Shown: one piece after another, positions 60,953 through 64,000 of the stretch
How the letters are laid out: each line of letters starts with the position of its first letter
Numbering within the stretch: the stretch's first letter is position 1
Assembly: GCA_963839095.1 (NCBI GenBank)
Contig: CAWIUF010000052.1
Location: forward strand, 28,671-92,670
Origin: Palsa-504 sp963839095
GTDB taxonomy: Bacteria; Actinomycetota; Actinomycetes; Streptosporangiales; Streptosporangiaceae
Reading direction: 5' to 3'
Length of the DNA stretch: 64,000 nucleotides
Made by a program: the position numbers and the translations under genes
The notes under the pieces: generated by a model
Database searches by the model: none
The model's input: the letters and a program-made list of their open reading frames with translations, nothing else
Told to the model about the DNA's origin: nothing

Positions 60953-63900
60953 GTGCTCATGGTTCTACGGGTGTCGGCGGGGCGCATGGTCGGGCGGGAC
61001 GGCGAGCTCGGCCGCCTGCTCGCGCTGCTCGACGACGCCGAGGCGGGCCAGTCGGTGGCCGCGCTGGTCAGCGGAGACGCCGGAGTCGGCAAGTCCCGGC
61101 TGGTCAGCGAGGTGACCCGGCTGGCCGAGGAGCGCGGGTTCGCCGTGCTCTCGGGCCAGTGCGCCGAGCTGGGCGACAGCGTGCCGTACCTGCCGCTGGC
61201 CGACGCGCTGCGCGGCGCACCCAGCCGCGCGGCCCGGCCAGCGAGGTGCGGGACGCGCTGAGCTCGCGCCCGGCCCTGGGACGGCTGCTGCCGGAGGGCG
61301 GTTACGGGCAGCTGGCCGACGGGGACCGTACCGGCCTGGCCCGGCAGCAGATGTTCGGCGAGGTCCTCGGGCTGCTGGCCGAGCTCGCGGCCGCGGCCCC
61401 GGTGCTGCTGGTGCTGGAGGACCTCCACTGGGCCGATGCCTCCACCCGGGACCTGGTGACGTTCCTGTCCCGGATGCTGCACCGGGAACGGGTCGCCCTC
61501 ATCGGCACCTACCGGACCGACGACCTGCACCGGCGGCATCCGCTCCGGCCGGTGGTGGCCGAGCTGCTCCGGCTGCCCGGCGTCATCGCGGTCGACCTGG
61601 CCCCGCTGGCCCCGTCGGCGCTGGCCGAGCACCTGAGCGCGGCGCTGGCCGGGCAGGCGGCGGGCCCCGGCCGCATCGACGCCACCGCGCTGAACGACAT
61701 CGTGACCCGGGCCGAGGGCAACGCCTACTACGCCGAGGAACTGCTGACCGCGTCGGTGAACGGCGACCCGTCCGAGCGCAGCTCGCTGCCCGCCGGGCTG
61801 GCCGCCCTGCTGCTCAACCGGGTGGAACGGCTGTCCGAGACGGCGCAGCGGGTGCTCCGGGCGGCCGCGGTAGCCGGGCGCAGGGCCGACGACGAGCTGG
61901 TCCAGGCCGCGTCCGGGCTGGCCCCGGCCGAGTACGAGGCGGCGGTCAGGGAGGCGGTCACCCAGCAGCTGCTGGTGCCCGACGGCGCCGAGGGCTACGT
62001 GTTCCGGCACGCCCTGCTGCGCGAGGCCGTGTACGGGGACCTGCTGCCCGGCGAGCGGACCCGGCTGCACGGCACGATGAGCTCGCTGCTGTCCGACGAG
62101 CAGCGGCTGGCCGTGCCGGGAACCGCCGCCGAGCTCGCCCAGCACTGCCTGGCCAGCCACGACATCCCCGGCGCGTTCGCCGCCTCGGTCCGCGCCGGGG
62201 ACGAGGCCGAGCGGCTGGGAGCGCCCGCCGAGGCGCACCGGCACTACGACCAGGCGCTCGCCCTGTGGGAACGGGTGGACGAGCCGGAGCAGACGGCCGG
62301 CATGGCCCGCGGCAAACTCGGCCTGCTGTCCGCCGCCAACGCGGCCGACAGCGGCGATGTCGAGCGCGCCGTCCACCTGCTCCGCCGGCTGCGCCAGGCG
62401 ATCGCCGACGTGACCGAGCGGGGCGAGGTGCCCGTGGACGTCCTCCTGGCCAGCCGGATCGGGGAGCGCCTCGCGTTCTACCTGATGACGATGGACGACT
62501 TCAAGGCCGAGTCCGAGGCCGTCGAGGTCGCCCTGTCCGTCGTCGAGACCACGCCCGCCGACCCGCCGACCTGGCAGTACGCCCGGGCGGTGGCCACCTA
62601 CGCCAACACCTTGCTGATCGACGACGACTTCGCCGCGGTCCGGGAGTGGGCCACCCGCGGGCTCGACGCGGCCCGCGCCGCCGACGCGCCGTGGGTACAG
62701 GCCGACGCGCTGGTGACCCTCGGCTTCGTCAGCAACCGCTCGGGCCACAATGACGAGGCCATCGAGCTGCTGACCCAGGCCCACAAGCAGGCCCGCGCGG
62801 CGAAGGTCCTCGGCGTGGAGCTGCGGGCCGCCTATCACCTGGCCCGGGCCCACCTGGAACGCGGTGACCTGAAGAGCGGCGGCATGATCGCCCATGAGGG
62901 CACCAAGCGGGCCAACCAGACCGGTCTCGGCCTGGCGCCGTACGGCCTCGACGTGCAGCACCTCCATTTCCAGTGCCATTACGCCGACGGCAAGTGGGAC
63001 CACGCGCAGGAGATCGCGGACGGCTTCGCGGTCCGGGCCACCAGCGTCGGCGAGGCCTACCTGTCCTCGATGGCCCTGTTCATCGACGTCGCCCGGGGTA
63101 ACCCGGCGGTCGCCGAGCGGCGCGCCTGGATCGAGCCGTTCATGGGCTCCCACGGGTTCGACGGGTTCATCGCCCGCGGGCTGTTCGCCGAGCACGCCCT
63201 GTGGCAGGGCGACATCGAGCTGGCCCTGTCCCAGGCTCAGCAGGCGATCGACGTCACCTTCGAGCCGCCCTGGGGCTTCCACCCGTCCAGCATCAGGCCG
63301 GCCGTGATCGCCCTGGGCGCGCGGGCCGACCGCGCGGTCCAGGCCCGTGCGGCCGGCGACGAGGAGACCACCCGGGCCGAGGTCGCCGCGGCCAGGGAAC
63401 TGCTCGCGGTCGCCCGCGAGGGCGCGGCGTTCCCCAAGCGCCCCATGTTCATCCTGGGCCCGGAGGGCCGTGGCTGGCTGGCCCGCGGGGAGGCGGAATT
63501 CCGCCGGGCCAGCGGCGAGAACGATCCCGCCGAATGGCAGGCCGCCATCGACGCGTTCGGCCCGGTGTACACCTACGAGGTCGCCCGGACCCGGTGGCGG
63601 CTGGCCGAGGCGCTCGCCGAGGCGGGCCGCCGGGACGAGGCGGAGGAGCAGTGGCGCCTGGCCGCCCGCACCGCGGACGAACTGCACGCCCGGCCGCTGC
63701 GCCGGGTCCTGGACGACCTCGCCCGCCGGGCCAGGATCGGGACCGCGGAGCAGCACGGCGGCGGCGCGGTCCTGTCCGCGCTGACCAGCCGGGAGCGTGA
63801 GGTCCTGCGGCTCATCGCCGCGGGCCGCAGCAACCGGGAGATCGCCTCGGTGCTCTTCATCGCGCCGAAGACGGCCAGCGTGCACGTGTCCAACATCCTC

Positions 63901-63984
63901 GGCAAGCTCGGCGCGGCCAGCCGCACCGAAGCCGCCGCCATCGCCCACCGCGAGGGCATCACCGCCCAGCCGTCAGGACGCTGA
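60953..63984 (+). pseudogene. LuxR family transcriptional regulator of the LAL type with AAA ATPase domain, frame broken at about 61240
   Basis: From GTG 60953 (MLMVLRVSAGRMVGRDGELG) the AAA module starts with Walker A LVSGDAGVGKSRLVSEVTRL and QCAELGDSVPYLPLADALRG. The frame ends at 61261 after a break near 61240. It resumes as ALSSRPALGRLLPEGGYGQL and runs 900 residues to 63984. Walker B is VLLVLEDLHWADAST, followed by winged-helix and TPR-like helical repeats (residues about 330-900). The last 70 residues are a LuxR helix-turn-helix: LTSREREVLRLIAAGRSNREIASVLFIAPKTASVHVSNILGKLGA. Joined length is about 1010. LAL regulators often activate natural-product or sugar genes in response to ATP or ligand. 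Its target is unknown. Confidence 0.85.
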
Positions 63985-64000
63985 CACCCCGGCCGTCCCG

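Noticed and set aside
60928..63948. 1006-codon minus-strand open frame opposite the LuxR gene
   Set aside because: Low-complexity Gly/Arg/Gln sequence antisense to a clear LAL regulator; no start signal or homology.

Overview
The window is about 70% G+C chromosomal DNA of a free-living actinomycete. The lineage is inferred from the gene families. They include DUF4193, DUF3093, DUF3710, DUF3000 and DUF4235 proteins, two CeoB/CeoC-type TrkA proteins, F420-type LLM oxidoreductases and a DinB/maleylpyruvate-isomerase-like protein. There is also a coproporphyrin-dependent heme pathway (HemE, CgoX, HemQ, ferrochelatase). Gene order follows the Mycobacterium tuberculosis Rv2701c-Rv2676c region in broken form: suhB-like, DUF4193, DUF3093, dut, DUF3710, ceoC, ceoB and a TRAM RNA methyltransferase, then further on dxs, RNase D, DUF3000, hemE, cgoX and hemQ. 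A Streptosporangiales-like or related soil actinomycete is likely, but no genus can be named from this sequence.

Layout. 0-8.6 kb: 5' part of a GuaB1-type gene, a chromate-transporter pair, a VOC protein, a TetR regulator, a DUF2079 membrane protein coupled to an AlkZ-like protein, a secreted lytic transglycosylase and an MFS exporter. 8.7-17.4 kb: ferrochelatase and the conserved dut/ceo block. 17.4-28 kb: a small GntR regulator with a perfect 22-bp operator, two LLM oxidoreductases, a PEP-mutase-like protein, a very proline-rich membrane protein, aconitase with two operator-like palindromes around its promoter, a PrmC-like methyltransferase and a PfkB kinase. 28.4-33 kb: a GH4 glycosidase followed by a sugar ABC importer without its own ATPase. 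33.3-37.5 kb: a five-gene, start-stop-overlapped operon of ECF-like sigma factor, membrane protein, ABC ATPase, permease and membrane protein. 37.5-46 kb: a maleylpyruvate-isomerase-like protein, a TetR remnant beside an intact palindrome, a GT87-like protein, a quinone oxidoreductase, a CynX-type transporter, dxs and fprA. 46-53.5 kb: a DUF4232 segment in frame with ppk, mutT1, DedA, RNase D and DUF3000. 53.5-64 kb: hemE, DUF4349, a YHS permease with a CsoR-like operator, cgoX, hemQ, arfB, a cupin and a LuxR/LAL regulator.

A striking property is the number of single-base frame breaks, at least a dozen, in genes that otherwise read as intact housekeeping families. Examples are RNase D, MutT1, the quinone oxidoreductase, the sigma factor, the LAL regulator and the cupin. 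The simplest reading is residual indel errors in a G+C-rich draft or metagenome assembly rather than mass gene decay. For such genes I give the full span and state where the frame changes.

The window shows no CRISPR array, insertion sequence, rRNA or intact tRNA. Several genes are separated by long-stem hairpins, and the best regulatory signals are palindromes in AT-richer gaps at 17.69, 23.64-23.69, 38.35 and 57.25 kb.
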